Notes: generated from the sequence alone by a model not told the origin. Shown: positions 8,317 through 20,066, counted from the first letter of the stretch. The stretch is DNA of 64,000 nucleotides from Curtobacterium sp. MCBA15_001 (GCF_001864835.1 NZ_MJGI01000027.1:62001-126000), one strand, 5' to 3'. Numbers and translations: made by a program.

Positions 8317-8808
8317 TCAGTGCGAGCGGGGCACGTAGGCGGCCTGGCCGGCCGTCACGATGGCCTCGGCCTCGGCGGCGTCGCCCCAGCCCTCGGCCTT
8401 GACCCACTTGTTCGGCTCGAGGTCCTTGTAGCGCTCGAAGAAGTGCGCGATCTCGGCCTTCGTCTGCTCGTCGACGTCCGAGATGTCCTGGATGTGCGCC
8501 CAGCGCGGGTCCTTCGCGGGGACCACGAGGACCTTCGCGTCGTTGCCGGCCTCGTCGCTCATCTTGAAGACGCCGACCGGGCGGACCTTGACGCCCACGC
8601 CCGGGAAGGTCGGGTACTCGAGCAGCAGCAGCGCGTCCACGGGGTCGCCGTCGTCCGCCAGGGTCTTCTCGAAGAAGCCGTAGTCGGTCGGGTAGACGAA
8701 CGAGGTGAACAGCACGCGGTCGAGGTACACGCGACCGGTCTCGTGGTCCACCTCGTACTTGTTGCGGCTGCCCTTGGGGATCTCGACGACGACGTCGTAC
8801 GCGGCCAT
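8317..8808 (-). CDS. ppa: Inorganic pyrophosphatase
   Basis: A 163-residue family I soluble pyrophosphatase that hydrolyses PPi to phosphate and so pulls biosynthetic reactions forward. The signature [13 protein letters not shown] carries the three metal-binding aspartates, and [14 protein letters not shown] and [12 protein letters not shown] are typical of the family. Length is normal for actinobacterial Ppa. The ATG at 8808 has CAGGAGCAACC directly upstream, so the longer reading is rejected. It is monocistronic and convergent with the hydrolase pair. Confidence 0.97.
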   Translation of the reverse strand: MAAYDVVVEIPKGSRNKYEVDHETGRVYLDRVLFTSFVYPTDYGFFEKTLADDGDPVDALLLLEYPTFPGVGVKVRPVGVFKMSDEAGNDAKVLVVPAKDPRWAHIQDISDVDEQTKAEIAHFFERYKDLEPNKWVKAEGWGDAAEAEAIVTAGQAAYVPRSH

Positions 8809-8860
8809 TGGTTGCTCCTGGTCTGTCGGTTGCACGGGAAAGCGCGGCTAACGTTACCGG

Positions 8861-9880
8861 GTGAACTCTCCGCGTCCCCGGCTCGACCCCGCCGTCGCCG
8901 CGACCCGGCGTGCGGTCCGCGGTCTGCTCGCCGAGGCACGCGCAGGACGATTCGTCGCCGACGGTGACCTGGTGCTGGTCGCGCTGAGCGGCGGAGCCGA
9001 CTCGCTCGCGCTCGCGGCGGCCACCGCGTTCGAAGCACCGAAACAGGCACTCCGGGCCGGTGCGGTCGTCGTCGACCACGCGCTGCAGGCGGTTTCCGAG
9101 GCGGTGGCGAGCCGGGCCTCCAGACAGGCATCCGAGCTGGGGCTGGACCCGGTCGTCGTCCGGAGCGTCCAGGTCGGCACCGCAGGTGGTCCCGAGGCCG
9201 CCGCACGGGAGGCCCGCCACGCGTCGATCGCGCGGGTCGCGTCCGACCTCGGGTCGCCCCTGGTGCTGTTCGGCCACACCCTGGACGACCAGGCCGAGAC
9301 GGTCCTGCTCGGCCTGCTGCGCGGCAGCGGGCCCGACAGCCTGTCCGGCATGCAGCCGCTCGCGGGCCGCGACGGTGGGCCGGCGTACGGTCGCCCGCTG
9401 CTCGGCGTCCGCCGTCACACCACGCGGCAGGCGTGCTCGGCGGCGGGGCTGGCCCCGTGGCACGACCCGCAGAACCAGGACGTCGCGTTCACCCGGGTGC
9501 GCGTCCGGAACGCCGTGATGCCGGTGCTCGAACGCGAGCTCGGGGCGGACGTCGCCGAGTCCCTGGCGCGGACGGCCGACCAGCTGCGTGAGGACTCCGC
9601 AGCGCTCGACCACTTCGCCGAGGAGATGGCCGAGGACCTGGCGGAGCACTCGGAGGCGGGCATCGCGCTGTCGGTGCGGCAGCTCGCGGCGAACCCGCCC
9701 GCGCTCCGGCAGCGGCTGGTGCGCCTGGCGGTCGAGAGCGAGTTCGGCGTGACCCTGAGCCGGTTGCAGACGCTCGAGGTGTGTCGTCTGGTGACCGACT
9801 GGAGCGGGCAGGGGCCGATCGACCTGCCCGGCGTCCGGGCCACCCGGGACGGGGACCGGCTGTCGTTCGCTGCGCAGTAG
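8861..9880 (+). CDS. tilS: tRNA(Ile)-lysidine synthase
   Basis: A 339-residue PP-loop ATPase that modifies C34 of the CAT-anticodon tRNA-Ile to lysidine, making it read AUA. The PP-loop SGGADSLAL, VVDHAL, and GHTLDDQAETVLLGLLRGSG are all diagnostic. The GTG start at 8861 has no ribosome site. Instead TAACGT (8849-8854) lies exactly six bases upstream, which suggests a leaderless transcript beginning at the G of GTG. It precedes hpt, the usual actinobacterial order tilS-hpt-ftsH. Confidence 0.95.
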   Translation: MNSPRPRLDPAVAATRRAVRGLLAEARAGRFVADGDLVLVALSGGADSLALAAATAFEAPKQALRAGAVVVDHALQAVSEAVASRASRQASELGLDPVVVRSVQVGTAGGPEAAAREARHASIARVASDLGSPLVLFGHTLDDQAETVLLGLLRGSGPDSLSGMQPLAGRDGGPAYGRPLLGVRRHTTRQACSAAGLAPWHDPQNQDVAFTRVRVRNAVMPVLERELGADVAESLARTADQLREDSAALDHFAEEMAEDLAEHSEAGIALSVRQLAANPPALRQRLVRLAVESEFGVTLSRLQTLEVCRLVTDWSGQGPIDLPGVRATRDGDRLSFAAQ

Positions 9881-9889
9881 GGTGGCGTG

Positions 9890-10441
9890 GTGGAACTCTC
9901 CGACGTGCAGGACGACCTCTCCGAAGTGCTCTTCACCCCCGAGCAGCTCGACGACAAGATCGCCGAGCTCGCCGCGGCGGTCGACCGGGACTACGCCGAC
10001 AAGGACCCGCTGCTCGTCGGCGTCCTCAAGGGCGCGGTCATGGTCATGGCGGACTTCTCCCGCCACCTGACGCTGCAGGCGAAGATGGACTGGATGGCGG
10101 TGTCGTCCTACGGCTCCGGAACGAAGTCGTCCGGTGTGGTGCGGATCCTCAAGGACCTGGACACCGACCTGCACGGGCGTGACGTCATCATCGTCGAGGA
10201 CATCATCGACTCCGGTCTGACGCTGTCCTGGCTCAAGCAGAACCTGGAGTCGCGCGGGGCCGCCAGCGTCGAGATCGTCACGCTGCTGCGCAAGCCCGAG
10301 GCTGCCAAGGTCGCGGTCGACGTCCGGTACGTCGGCTTCGACATCCCGGACGCCTTCGTGGTGGGCTTCGGCCTCGACTACGACGAGCGCTACCGCAACC
10401 TGCGCGGCATCGGGGTCCTCGCCCCGCACATCTACTCGTAG
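9890..10441 (+). CDS. hpt: Hypoxanthine phosphoribosyltransferase
   Basis: A 183-residue purine-salvage enzyme making IMP or GMP from hypoxanthine or guanine plus PRPP. The PRPP-binding motif [14 protein letters not shown] is present, as are [10 protein letters not shown] and [11 protein letters not shown] (flexible loop). The C-terminal [16 protein letters not shown] is typical. Two tandem GTG codons exist (9887, 9890); the second is preferred because TAGGGT (9878-9883) lies exactly six bases before it, matching leaderless starts elsewhere here. The -10 box overlaps the tilS stop codon. Confidence 0.95.
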   Translation: MELSDVQDDLSEVLFTPEQLDDKIAELAAAVDRDYADKDPLLVGVLKGAVMVMADFSRHLTLQAKMDWMAVSSYGSGTKSSGVVRILKDLDTDLHGRDVIIVEDIIDSGLTLSWLKQNLESRGAASVEIVTLLRKPEAAKVAVDVRYVGFDIPDAFVVGFGLDYDERYRNLRGIGVLAPHIYS

Positions 10442-10599
10442 ACGAACCCGGAGTTCTTCGTCGACGGACCCGGTCGCCGGTGGGCGAACCGGCAGTTCGC
10501 CCGCAGAGGACACCCATTCTCGCCACAGAATCGCGGCCGTATGCTGGCGAGCACGCAACTTTCGGCAGAGAAAGGCTCGGGCCCTGGCGCCCGGATCAC

Positions 10600-12588
<1,989 letters not shown>

Positions 12589-12594
12589 GCCGGC

Positions 12595-13479
12595 ATGACC
12601 GACCTCCCGACGCGACGGGACCGCCGCCTCGCCGTGGCTGGCCGTCGCCGTGACCCGGGTGTGCCCAGCAACGGGCGCACCCGGGTCATGGGCATCCTCA
12701 ACGTCACGCCCGACTCGTTCTCCGACGGTGGACTGCACGCGGCCTACGACGCAGCCGTCGCGCACGCACGGGACCTCGTCGCCGGTGGGGCCGACATCGT
12801 GGACGTCGGCGGCGAGTCCACCCGCCCGGGTGCCGAGCGTGTCCCGGTCGAGGTCGAGCAGCAGCGGGTGCTGCCGGTCGTCGAGCAGCTCGTGGCCGAA
12901 GGCATCCCCGTCAGCGTCGACACGATGAACGCCTCGACCGCCGAACGGGCCGTCGAGCTCGGTGCCGCGATCGTCAACGACGTCTCGGGTGGGCTGGCCG
13001 ACGACGACATGGCGCGCGTGGTCGCAGCGACCGGGTGCGGGTTCGTCGTGATGCACTGGCGCGGGCACAGCGACCGGATGTACCGCGACGCCGTCTACGC
13101 GCACGCGGTCGACGAGGTCCGGCGCGAGGTCGAGATGCGCGTCGCCGAGCTCATCGTCCTCGGGGTCCGTCAAGACCAGGTCGTCATCGACCCGGGGCTC
13201 GGGTTCGCCAAGCAGGGCGTGCAGAACTGGGAGATCCTGGCGGGCTACGAACGCTTCGCCTCGATCGGTCTGCCCGTGCTCGTCGCGGCGTCGCGCAAGC
13301 GGTTCCTCGACGGCATCGGCAGCCCGGTCGGCGCACCACCGGCGGACCGCGACCTCGCGACCGCCGCCATCAGCCTGTTGGCAGCCGAGCGCGGGGCCTG
13401 GGGCGTGCGCGTGCACGACCCGGCACCCACCCGCGCCGTGCTCGACGTCTGGGAAGCCTGGAGGGCAGCTCGATCGTGA
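12595..13479 (+). CDS. folP: Dihydropteroate synthase
   Basis: A 294-residue TIM-barrel enzyme joining p-aminobenzoate to hydroxymethyl-dihydropterin diphosphate in folate synthesis. Both family signatures are present: GILNVTPDSFSDGG and DVGGESTRPGAE; VIDPGLGFAK and AASRKRFL mark substrate loops. The start lies 6 bases after the ftsH stop. A basic stretch of about 28 residues precedes the barrel, so initiation at a later in-frame start is possible. folB starts inside its stop codon region (GTGA overlap). Confidence 0.95.
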   Translation: MTDLPTRRDRRLAVAGRRRDPGVPSNGRTRVMGILNVTPDSFSDGGLHAAYDAAVAHARDLVAGGADIVDVGGESTRPGAERVPVEVEQQRVLPVVEQLVAEGIPVSVDTMNASTAERAVELGAAIVNDVSGGLADDDMARVVAATGCGFVVMHWRGHSDRMYRDAVYAHAVDEVRREVEMRVAELIVLGVRQDQVVIDPGLGFAKQGVQNWEILAGYERFASIGLPVLVAASRKRFLDGIGSPVGAPPADRDLATAAISLLAAERGAWGVRVHDPAPTRAVLDVWEAWRAARS

Positions 13480-13865
13480 ACGACACCATCCGCCTCGTCG
13501 GAGTCCGTGCACGTGGCCACCACGGGGTCTTCGACCACGAGCGTCAGGACGGCCAGGACTTCGTCGTCGACGTCGCCGTCGAGGTCGACGCCCACGCGGC
13601 CGCCGGTCCGGACGACCTCGAGAAGACCGTGCACTACGGGGTGCTCGCCGAGCAGGTCGTCGCCGAGATCGAACGCGACCCGGTCGACCTCATCGAGACC
13701 CTGGCCGAGCGCATCGCCGCCGCGGTCCTCACGCACGACGCCGCCCTGGCGACCGAGGTCACCGTGCACAAGCCACAGGCACCCATCACGGTGCCGTTCA
13801 CCGACGTCTCGATCACGATCCGCCGCGAACGCACGCGGACGACCGTCGCTCCGGACGCCGCGTGA
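13476..13865 (+). CDS. folB: Dihydroneopterin aldolase
   Basis: A 129-residue folate enzyme cleaving dihydroneopterin to hydroxymethyl-dihydropterin and glycolaldehyde. GVRARGHHGVFDHERQDGQDF matches the N-terminal substrate region, and VTVHKPQAPI carries the conserved KPxAP. The GTG at 13476 overlaps the folP stop by four bases and its own stop overlaps folK the same way, so the fol genes are translationally coupled. Confidence 0.95.
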   Translation: MNDTIRLVGVRARGHHGVFDHERQDGQDFVVDVAVEVDAHAAAGPDDLEKTVHYGVLAEQVVAEIERDPVDLIETLAERIAAAVLTHDAALATEVTVHKPQAPITVPFTDVSITIRRERTRTTVAPDAA

Positions 13866-14419
13866 CCCGCGCCGTCGTCGCACTCGGCGCCAACCTCGGC
13901 GACCGGGGGAGCACCCTGCGAGCCGCAGCGACCGCCGTGGCCGCGCTGCCCGGGGTCACCGCCGTGGCGTCGAGCCACGAGGTCGAGTCCGTCGCCCTGA
14001 CGCTCGACGGCCTGGACACGGACAAGCCCCGCTACCGGAACGCCGTCGTGGTCGTCGACACCGAGCTCAGCGCCCAGGACCTGCTCGACGCCCTGCGCCG
14101 GGTGGAGGACGAGCATGGTCGGACCCGTGACGTCCGCTGGGGTGACCGGACGCTCGACCTCGACGTGGTGACGTACGGCGACGAGCACATCGCGACCGAC
14201 ACCCTCGACGTGCCGCACCCGCGAGCGCACGAGCGGGCCTTCGTGCTCGCGCCGTGGCTCGACGCCGACCCCGACGCCGTGCTGCCCGGTCGCGGACCGG
14301 TGGCCGACCTGCTGGCCGCGCTCGGCGACGACACCGAGCGCGTCGACGAGCCGCGCCTGCTCGACCCGGCGACCACGGCCTCCCGACCGAGCGCGAGCGG
14401 GACGGACGCCGCCTCATGA
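13862..14419 (+). CDS. folK: 2-amino-4-hydroxy-6-hydroxymethyldihydropteridine diphosphokinase
   Basis: A 185-residue pyrophosphokinase that activates hydroxymethyl-dihydropterin with ATP for folP. Motifs GANLGDR near the N-terminus, RWGDRTLDLDVVTYG and PHPRAHERAFVLAPW are the diagnostic substrate and ATP sites. The GTG at 13862 overlaps folB by four bases, and the stop overlaps the DUF3180 start by four bases. Confidence 0.96.
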   Translation: MTRAVVALGANLGDRGSTLRAAATAVAALPGVTAVASSHEVESVALTLDGLDTDKPRYRNAVVVVDTELSAQDLLDALRRVEDEHGRTRDVRWGDRTLDLDVVTYGDEHIATDTLDVPHPRAHERAFVLAPWLDADPDAVLPGRGPVADLLAALGDDTERVDEPRLLDPATTASRPSASGTDAAS

Positions 14420-14895
14420 AGACGACCCGCGCCTCCACCCTCGTCAGCCTGGCCGTCGTCGCGGGCATCGCCGGCTTCGCGCTCAACGCCGCGCTGGCCT
14501 CGCGCCAGGCGCCCGCGCTCATCCTCGTCAGCCCCCTCGGCTTCGCGCTGGCGTTCATCGGCATCGTGCTCATCGCCCTGGCGGTCCCGGTCCGGCGGCA
14601 CGCCCGCGGCGACGCCGGTCGTCGTGTCGACCCGATCTACGCGACCCGCGTCGTCGTGCTCGCGAAGGCATCGAGCATCTGCGGTGTGCTCTTCGGCACC
14701 TTCGCGCTCGGCTTGCTCGTGTACCTCCTGACCCGCTCGGTCGTGCCTTCGCTAGGCTCGACACTGCCGAGTGTCCTGGCGGTCGGCGGCGGGATCGTGC
14801 TCACCGTGTGCGCCCTCGTCGCCGAGCGCATGTGCATCGCCCCACCGGACGACGACGACCGCGACGACCCGCGGGGTGGCACCACGGCACGATGA
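14416..14895 (+). CDS. DUF3180 membrane protein
   Basis: A 159-residue integral membrane protein with four hydrophobic segments (about 8-28, 34-58, 82-106 and 115-138) and an acidic C-terminal tail. It belongs to the DUF3180 family, which sits directly after folK throughout actinobacteria; no biochemical role is known to me. It overlaps folK by four bases. Confidence 0.85.
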   Translation: MKTTRASTLVSLAVVAGIAGFALNAALASRQAPALILVSPLGFALAFIGIVLIALAVPVRRHARGDAGRRVDPIYATRVVVLAKASSICGVLFGTFALGLLVYLLTRSVVPSLGSTLPSVLAVGGGIVLTVCALVAERMCIAPPDDDDRDDPRGGTTAR

Positions 14896-14911
14896 CCACC
14901 TGGAGGGCCCG

Positions 14912-15433
14912 ATGCCGCGCGAACGACTCGACGAGCCGGGCCTCGGCCTGACCGGCATCACCTGGACCCGGGTGTCCGCCAAGCTGGTGTGGACCGAACT
15001 CGTCACGACCGTGCTGGCCGGCGTCGTCGTGACGGCGGGCTGCGTGCTGTTCGCGGTGCTGAACGGCGGCCCGTCGGACACCGCCGGGCTCGTCTGGACC
15101 TGCATCGCCGTGGCCGTCGGCATCGCCACGGTGATCACCGCGATCCTGACGCCGCGCCGGGTCCGCGCGATCGGCTACGCCCTGCGCGAGGACGACTTCG
15201 TGCTCCGCAAGGGCCTGATGTGGCAGCGCTTCACCGCGGTGCCGTACGGCCGGCTGCAGCTGGTGGACGTCAACCGCGGGCCGCTCGACCGCGCGCTCGG
15301 GATGAGCGAACTGAAGTTCGTGACCGCCGCCGCGTCGACGAACGTCCGCATCCCGGGCATCCCCGCCGAGCACGCCGACGAGCTCCGCGACCAGCTCGTC
15401 GAGCTCGCCGAGTCCCGCCGCGCCGGGCTCTAG
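14912..15433 (+). CDS. Membrane-associated PH-domain (YdbS-like) protein
   Basis: A 173-residue protein with two membrane segments (about 25-47 and 55-77) and a bacterial PH (bPH2, DUF304) domain covering about 80-165. The domain begins VRAIGYALREDDFVLRKGL and includes VPYGRLQLVDVNRGPLDRALG, the typical bPH2 core. These proteins pair with a larger YdbT-type partner, which follows here. Function is poorly known; envelope or membrane organisation is the usual guess. The start at 14912 is supported by GGAGGG eight bases upstream. Confidence 0.85.
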   Translation: MPRERLDEPGLGLTGITWTRVSAKLVWTELVTTVLAGVVVTAGCVLFAVLNGGPSDTAGLVWTCIAVAVGIATVITAILTPRRVRAIGYALREDDFVLRKGLMWQRFTAVPYGRLQLVDVNRGPLDRALGMSELKFVTAAASTNVRIPGIPAEHADELRDQLVELAESRRAGL

Positions 15434-15441
15434 GAGCCACC

Positions 15442-17211
15442 GTGACGTTCAAGCCCGGCCCGCCGCCCCCGGCACCCGCACGCCGCGGGAACGCCGCTGC
15501 GGCCGCGCCCCTGACCGACGGCGAGTGGCACCGGCTGCACCCGCTCACCCCGCTGCTGCGCGGGGGCATCTTCCTGATCGTCGTGCTCGGCATCCTGGTG
15601 AACAACCTGCGCGACACCCTGGTCGAGATGGTGATCCCCGGTGGCGGACCACAAGAGGACGGCGACCCCGTCCGCTACGTCTACGAGCACGGTGCCGTCG
15701 GGTGGGTGCTGCTCGGCATCGTCGGCTTCCTGGTCGTGCTCATCGGCCTGTTCTGGCTGTCGTGGCGGATGCACGAGTTCCGCGTCACGGGCGAGATCGT
15801 CGAGGTGCGCTCGGGGGTGCTGTTCCGCAACCACCGCAAGGCGCGGCTCGACCGGATCCAGGGCATCAACGTCTCGCGGCCGCTCATCCCACGGCTGTTC
15901 GGCACCGCGAAGCTCGAGATCGCCCAGGCGGGCAACGACGCCAACGTCCAGCTGGCCTACCTCGGGGCGAAGGCGGGCGACGACCTGCGGCAGCGCATCC
16001 TGGTGCTGGCGTCCGGAGCGCAGGAGGACGAGGCCGACGGGCAGAGCGACCGCCCGCGCTACGACTCCGAGGGCATCGTCTCCGACCGCGTGCATGAGTT
16101 CCTGTCGCCAGAGTTGGACGCCGGGGCCGTGCGTGCGACGCGGATCGTCAAGGTGCACCCCGGGCGGCTCATCGCGTCGATGGTGCTCTCCGGCACGACG
16201 GTGTTCCTGTTGGCGGTCATCGCCGCGATCATCATCAGCATCGCGGTCACCGGCGAGTACTTCCTGCTCGTGTCGCTGTTCCCGGCCGTGATCGGCGCCG
16301 GCGGCTACTACGTCCGCAAGTTCTCGAAGTCGCTGCAGTACACGATCGCCGACACCCGGGACGGCATCCGCATCGGCTTCGGTCTCGTGTCGACGTCGAA
16401 CGAGACGCTGCCGCCCGGCCGCATCCACGCCGTGAGCGTCGCGCAGCCCCTGCTCTGGCGGCCGTTCGGCTGGTGGGACATCCGGATCAACCGGGCGACG
16501 AACGCCGGCAACGGCGCATCGAGCAACCAGCAGGTCTCGTCGATCGTGCTGCCCGTCGGCACCGCGGCCGACGTCCGGCAGGTGCTCGAGATCATCCTGC
16601 CGTCCCTGGTCGGCAGCGCGGTCGTCGGGCCGCAGGCATCGAAGGACCTGCTGCGCGAGGGATCCGCCGAGGCCGTCAGCGTCGTCGACGACAGCCTCAC
16701 CACCACCGGCGACCAGGGGGGCTTCCGGCACTCGCCCCGTCGTGGCCGCTGGCTCCGCCCGCTGTCCGCCCGCCGGAACGGGTACCGCTTCGTGCAGGGT
16801 GCCGTGCTGCTGCGGCTCGGGGCCGTGTGGCGCAGCCTGGTCGTCGTGCCGCTGCCCCGCGTGCAGAGCGTCAAGGTCTCCCAGGGCCCGGTCGACCGTC
16901 TGTTGCGGCTGGCGTCCGTGCACGTGCAGACCGTGCACGGGCCGGTCACCGCGGCCATCGGCGCGCTCGACGCCCGTGACGCCCAGCAGCTCTGGTCCGA
17001 GGCATCGTCGCGTGCGGTCGAGGCCGCAGCGACCGACACCTCGCACCGTTGGCGGTCCGGGCGTGGGTCCGGCGCGTCCGGCCAGGAGGCCCGGGTCGCC
17101 GCCGACACGTTGCCAGCGCGACCGTCCGGCCAGGGTGACGGGCCGTGGGCCAGCCACACCGAGCCTCCTGTCGGGTGGACCGACGTGCCAGCGCCCGGAG
17201 CGGTGCGGTGA
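15442..17211 (+). CDS. PH-domain membrane protein (YdbT-like)
   Basis: A 589-residue membrane protein with repeated bPH2 modules. It has membrane pairs near residues 40-57 and 88-108, then a first PH domain with RKARLDRIQGINVSRPLIPRL. A second membrane pair lies near 252-295 with a second PH domain. A third PH-like region near 450-520 contains VVPLPRVQSVKVSQGPVDRLL. The C-terminal 60 residues are disordered. GTG at 15442 has AGGAG nine bases upstream. It partners with the upstream YdbS-like protein, eight bases away, and overlaps the next gene by four bases. Confidence 0.88.
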   Translation: MTFKPGPPPPAPARRGNAAAAAPLTDGEWHRLHPLTPLLRGGIFLIVVLGILVNNLRDTLVEMVIPGGGPQEDGDPVRYVYEHGAVGWVLLGIVGFLVVLIGLFWLSWRMHEFRVTGEIVEVRSGVLFRNHRKARLDRIQGINVSRPLIPRLFGTAKLEIAQAGNDANVQLAYLGAKAGDDLRQRILVLASGAQEDEADGQSDRPRYDSEGIVSDRVHEFLSPELDAGAVRATRIVKVHPGRLIASMVLSGTTVFLLAVIAAIIISIAVTGEYFLLVSLFPAVIGAGGYYVRKFSKSLQYTIADTRDGIRIGFGLVSTSNETLPPGRIHAVSVAQPLLWRPFGWWDIRINRATNAGNGASSNQQVSSIVLPVGTAADVRQVLEIILPSLVGSAVVGPQASKDLLREGSAEAVSVVDDSLTTTGDQGGFRHSPRRGRWLRPLSARRNGYRFVQGAVLLRLGAVWRSLVVVPLPRVQSVKVSQGPVDRLLRLASVHVQTVHGPVTAAIGALDARDAQQLWSEASSRAVEAAATDTSHRWRSGRGSGASGQEARVAADTLPARPSGQGDGPWASHTEPPVGWTDVPAPGAVR

Positions 17212-17900
17212 GGGCCGGTCGCCTGGGCGTCGGCGTCGTCGGCGCCGGACGGGTCGGACCCGTGCTGGGAGCCGCACTGGCGAACGCCGAGCACGCGGTC
17301 GTCGGCATCACCGCCGTCTCCGAGGACAGCCTCGACCGCGCCGAGGCCCTGCTGCCCGGCGTCCCCGTGATCGACACCCCTGCACTGGTCGAGCGGAGCG
17401 AACTCGTGCTGCTCGCGGTGCCGGACGACCAGCTCGCCGGCCTCGTGCAGGGGCTCGCCGACGCGGGGATCTGGCAGCCGGGGCAGCTCGTCGTGCACAC
17501 GAGCCCGGACCACGGCGTCGGTGTCCTCGCCCCCGCCATGGCCGCCGGCGCGATCCCACTCGCGATCCACCCCGCGATGGCGTTCACCGGCACGAGCGTC
17601 GACCTCGCCCGCCTGCGTGATGCCTACTGCGCGGTCACCGCTCCGGCGCCCGTGCTGCCGATCGCCCAGGCGCTCGTCGTCGAGATGGGTGCGGAGCCCT
17701 TCGTCGTCACCGAGCAGGACCGCCCCGCGTACGCCGATGCCGTGCGCGCCGCGGTGAGCTTCTCGACCGCGATCGTCGACCAGTCGGCGGGAACGCTGTC
17801 GGGCATCGGGGTCGAGCACCCCGGACGGGTGCTCGGCGCCCTGGTCCGTTCAGCGGTCGACAACGCGCTCGCCGCCGCCGACGGCCAGTCGACGCTGTAG
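17208..17900 (+). CDS. Rossmann-fold DUF2520 protein
   Basis: A 230-residue protein with an N-terminal Rossmann domain ([13 protein letters not shown]) and a C-terminal helical DUF2520 domain, similar to the NADP-binding/6-phosphogluconate-like fold. [10 protein letters not shown] in the middle is typical of the family. Biochemical function is unknown. In many actinobacteria this gene is followed by panC (pantothenate synthesis); here lysS follows and no panC is present between them. GTG at 17208 overlaps the PH-domain gene by four bases. Confidence 0.85.
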   Translation: MRAGRLGVGVVGAGRVGPVLGAALANAEHAVVGITAVSEDSLDRAEALLPGVPVIDTPALVERSELVLLAVPDDQLAGLVQGLADAGIWQPGQLVVHTSPDHGVGVLAPAMAAGAIPLAIHPAMAFTGTSVDLARLRDAYCAVTAPAPVLPIAQALVVEMGAEPFVVTEQDRPAYADAVRAAVSFSTAIVDQSAGTLSGIGVEHPGRVLGALVRSAVDNALAAADGQSTL

Positions 17901-17998
17901 CCGCGCGCGCCGCCCGCCCTCGCACGCGGGGCACGGGACGGCGGACGCGGGCGGGTACCATCGATGCGATCCCCCACGACCTCCGGAGCCGCACCCGC

Positions 17999-19525
17999 AT
18001 GACCGACGAGACCGCCACCACCGACACCGCGATCGCCGACGCCGCCGCCCTGGCCGAGCAGGAGACGAGTGAGCAGCGGCAGGTCCGGCTCGACAAGCGG
18101 GCGCGACTGCTCGACGCCGGCGTGCAGGCCTACCCCGCCGAGCTGCCGATCACGACGACGATCCCCGCGGTCCGCGCGCAGTACGAGCACCTGGAGACCG
18201 GCGAGGAGACCCAGGACGTGGTGGGCGTCGCCGGCCGCATCGTGTTCTCGCGCAACACCGGCAAGCTCTGCTTCGCGACGCTGCAGTCCGGCGACGGCGC
18301 ACGCATCCAGGCGATGGTGTCCCTGGCCGAGGTCGGCGACGAGTCCCTCGCGCGCTGGAAGGAGTTCGTCGACCTGGGTGACCACGTGTTCGTGCACGGA
18401 CGGGTGATCTCCTCGCGCCGCGGCGAGCTCTCCGTGATGGTGGACGACTGGGCGATGGCGGCGAAGGCGATCCTGCCGCTGCCGAACCTGCACAACGAGC
18501 TCGGCGAGGAGACCCGGGTCCGTCAGCGCTACCTCGACCTGATCGTCCGCGACCAGGCCCGCGCCACCGTCCGTGCCCGTGCCGCCGTGATGGCGTCGCT
18601 GCGTGAGACCTTCACGGCGCACGAGTACCTCGAGGTCGAGACCCCGATGCTGCAGACCCAGCACGGCGGCGCCTCGGCCCGGCCCTTCGTCACGCACTCC
18701 AACGCGTTCGACACCGAGCTCTACCTGCGCATCGCGCCAGAGCTGTTCCTGAAGCGAGCCGTCGTCGGTGGCATCGACCGGGTGTTCGAGATCAACCGCA
18801 ACTTCCGCAACGAGGGCGCCGACTCGTCGCATTCGCCCGAGTTCGCGATGGTCGAGGCCTACCAGGCGTACGGCAACTACGAACAGATGGCCGACCTGAC
18901 GCAGGAGCTCGTGCAGAACGCCACGCGCGCGGTCACCGGCGGACCGCTCGAGGTCACCCTGCCCGACGGGTCGAGCTACGACCTCGGCGGCGAGTGGCCG
19001 CGCATCGACATGTACGGGTCGCTGTCCGAGGCGGCCGGGCGGGAGATCACGCCGGAGACGCCGCTGGCCGAGCTGCAGGAGCTCGCGGCGGCCGAGGGCG
19101 TCGAGGTCGCCCACGCCACGCACGGCAAGTACGTCGAGGAGCTCTGGGAGCACTTCGTCATCGACTCGCTCGACCGCCCCACGTTCGTGATGAACTTCCC
19201 GGTCGACACCTCACCGCTCACCCGCGAACACCGCACCCGCCCGGGCATCGTCGAGAAGTGGGACCTGTACGTCCGCGGTTTCGAACTCGGCACGGCGTAC
19301 TCCGAGCTGGTCGACCCGGTCGTGCAGCGCGAGCGGTTCGTCGAGCAGGCGAAGCTGGCGGCCGGGGGCGATCCCGAGGCGATGCGCGTCGACGAGGAGT
19401 TCCTGCGTGCGCTCGAGCACGCGATGCCCCCGTCGGGCGGCATGGGCATGGGAATCGACCGGCTCCTGATGGCGATCACCGGCCTGGGCATCCGCGAGAC
19501 GATCCTGTTCCCGCTGGTCAAGTAG
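17999..19525 (+). CDS. lysS: Lysyl-tRNA synthetase, class II
   Basis: A 508-residue class II synthetase charging tRNA-Lys. An N-terminal OB-fold anticodon domain contains [19 protein letters not shown]. The catalytic domain has motif 2 [20 protein letters not shown] and motif 3 [12 protein letters not shown]. Length is normal. The ATG at 17999 is preceded by CCGGAG; TACCAT (17956-17961) is a plausible -10 giving a leader of about 30 bases. This gene closes the fol/PH-domain block. Confidence 0.97.
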   Translation: MTDETATTDTAIADAAALAEQETSEQRQVRLDKRARLLDAGVQAYPAELPITTTIPAVRAQYEHLETGEETQDVVGVAGRIVFSRNTGKLCFATLQSGDGARIQAMVSLAEVGDESLARWKEFVDLGDHVFVHGRVISSRRGELSVMVDDWAMAAKAILPLPNLHNELGEETRVRQRYLDLIVRDQARATVRARAAVMASLRETFTAHEYLEVETPMLQTQHGGASARPFVTHSNAFDTELYLRIAPELFLKRAVVGGIDRVFEINRNFRNEGADSSHSPEFAMVEAYQAYGNYEQMADLTQELVQNATRAVTGGPLEVTLPDGSSYDLGGEWPRIDMYGSLSEAAGREITPETPLAELQELAAAEGVEVAHATHGKYVEELWEHFVIDSLDRPTFVMNFPVDTSPLTREHRTRPGIVEKWDLYVRGFELGTAYSELVDPVVQRERFVEQAKLAAGGDPEAMRVDEEFLRALEHAMPPSGGMGMGIDRLLMAITGLGIRETILFPLVK

Positions 19526-19565
19526 TCCCAGCTGACGTCATCGGCGCCGGGGTTAGGATGCTCGG

Positions 19566-19769
19566 GTGCCGCATGGAGTCGTGACCGGGATCATCTTCGC
19601 CCTGACGCCGACCGTCGTGGTCGGCCTCGTGTTCTGGTTCGTCATGCGCGCCATCATGCGGGCGGACCGCACCGAGCGCGCCGCGTACGCCAAGGTCGAG
19701 GCAGAAGAGCGCGCGCGGTTCGAGCGCGAGCACGGCGTTCCCGCACCCGCACCCGCCTCCGCGGAGTAG
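19566..19769 (+). CDS. Small single-pass membrane protein
   Basis: A 67-residue protein: a hydrophobic N-terminal segment (about 6-28), a short basic stretch, then an acidic helical tail ending in PAPAPASAE. It is not a family I can name, but the codon use and the upstream element support a gene. TAGGAT (19554-19559) lies exactly six bases before the GTG, predicting a leaderless mRNA. It follows lysS by 40 bases. Confidence 0.7.
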   Translation: MPHGVVTGIIFALTPTVVVGLVFWFVMRAIMRADRTERAAYAKVEAEERARFEREHGVPAPAPASAE

Positions 19770-19839
19770 CCGGAACCCGACGTCTGCGCGTCGCCGCGCG
19801 TTCACACGCCCGTTGCCGTCCGGTGTGAGCATCGACGCC

Positions 19840-19971
19840 ATGTCCATCACCCAGCTGTTCCGTACCCGCAGCCTCGTCGGCGACATCGAGAGCGAGTACG
19901 ACGAGTACGACCGCGACGCCGACCTCGAGGTCTCGAAGCGTCGCGAGGGGTGGCTCGAACCCTCCTGGTGA
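19840..19971 (+). CDS. 43-residue acidic protein
   Basis: A short open frame encoding 43 residues, beginning MSITQLFRTRSLVGDIE and ending GWLEPSW, with an acidic Tyr/Asp-rich centre. Only 22 bases separate its stop from a strong terminator (19994-20037), which supports a real transcript end here. No clear ribosome site is visible. I do not recognise a family. Confidence 0.5.
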   Translation: MSITQLFRTRSLVGDIESEYDEYDRDADLEVSKRREGWLEPSW

Positions 19972-19993
19972 GGTCGCGACCTGCCTGCTGTTC

Positions 19994-20037
19994 GGGGTAC
20001 GGCGACCGGATCGACGTGATCCGGTTCGACGTACCCC
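19994..20037 (+). terminator. Rho-independent terminator
   Basis: Long stem starting GGGGTACG and closing CGTACCCC, with inner arms CGACCGGATC / GATCCGGTTCG, followed by TTTTCC. One of the clearest terminators in the window. Confidence 0.9.
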
Positions 20038-20066
20038 TTTTCCTTGTCCACGAAGCGCTGCACCCC

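Noticed and set aside
8186..10558. A 790-codon minus-strand frame covering ppa, tilS and hpt
   Set aside because: Overlaps three well-recognised genes; contains only a shadow translation.
15430..17277. A 615-codon minus-strand frame opposite the PH-domain gene
   Set aside because: Composition and lack of motifs show it is antisense noise; the plus strand has clear bPH2 domains.
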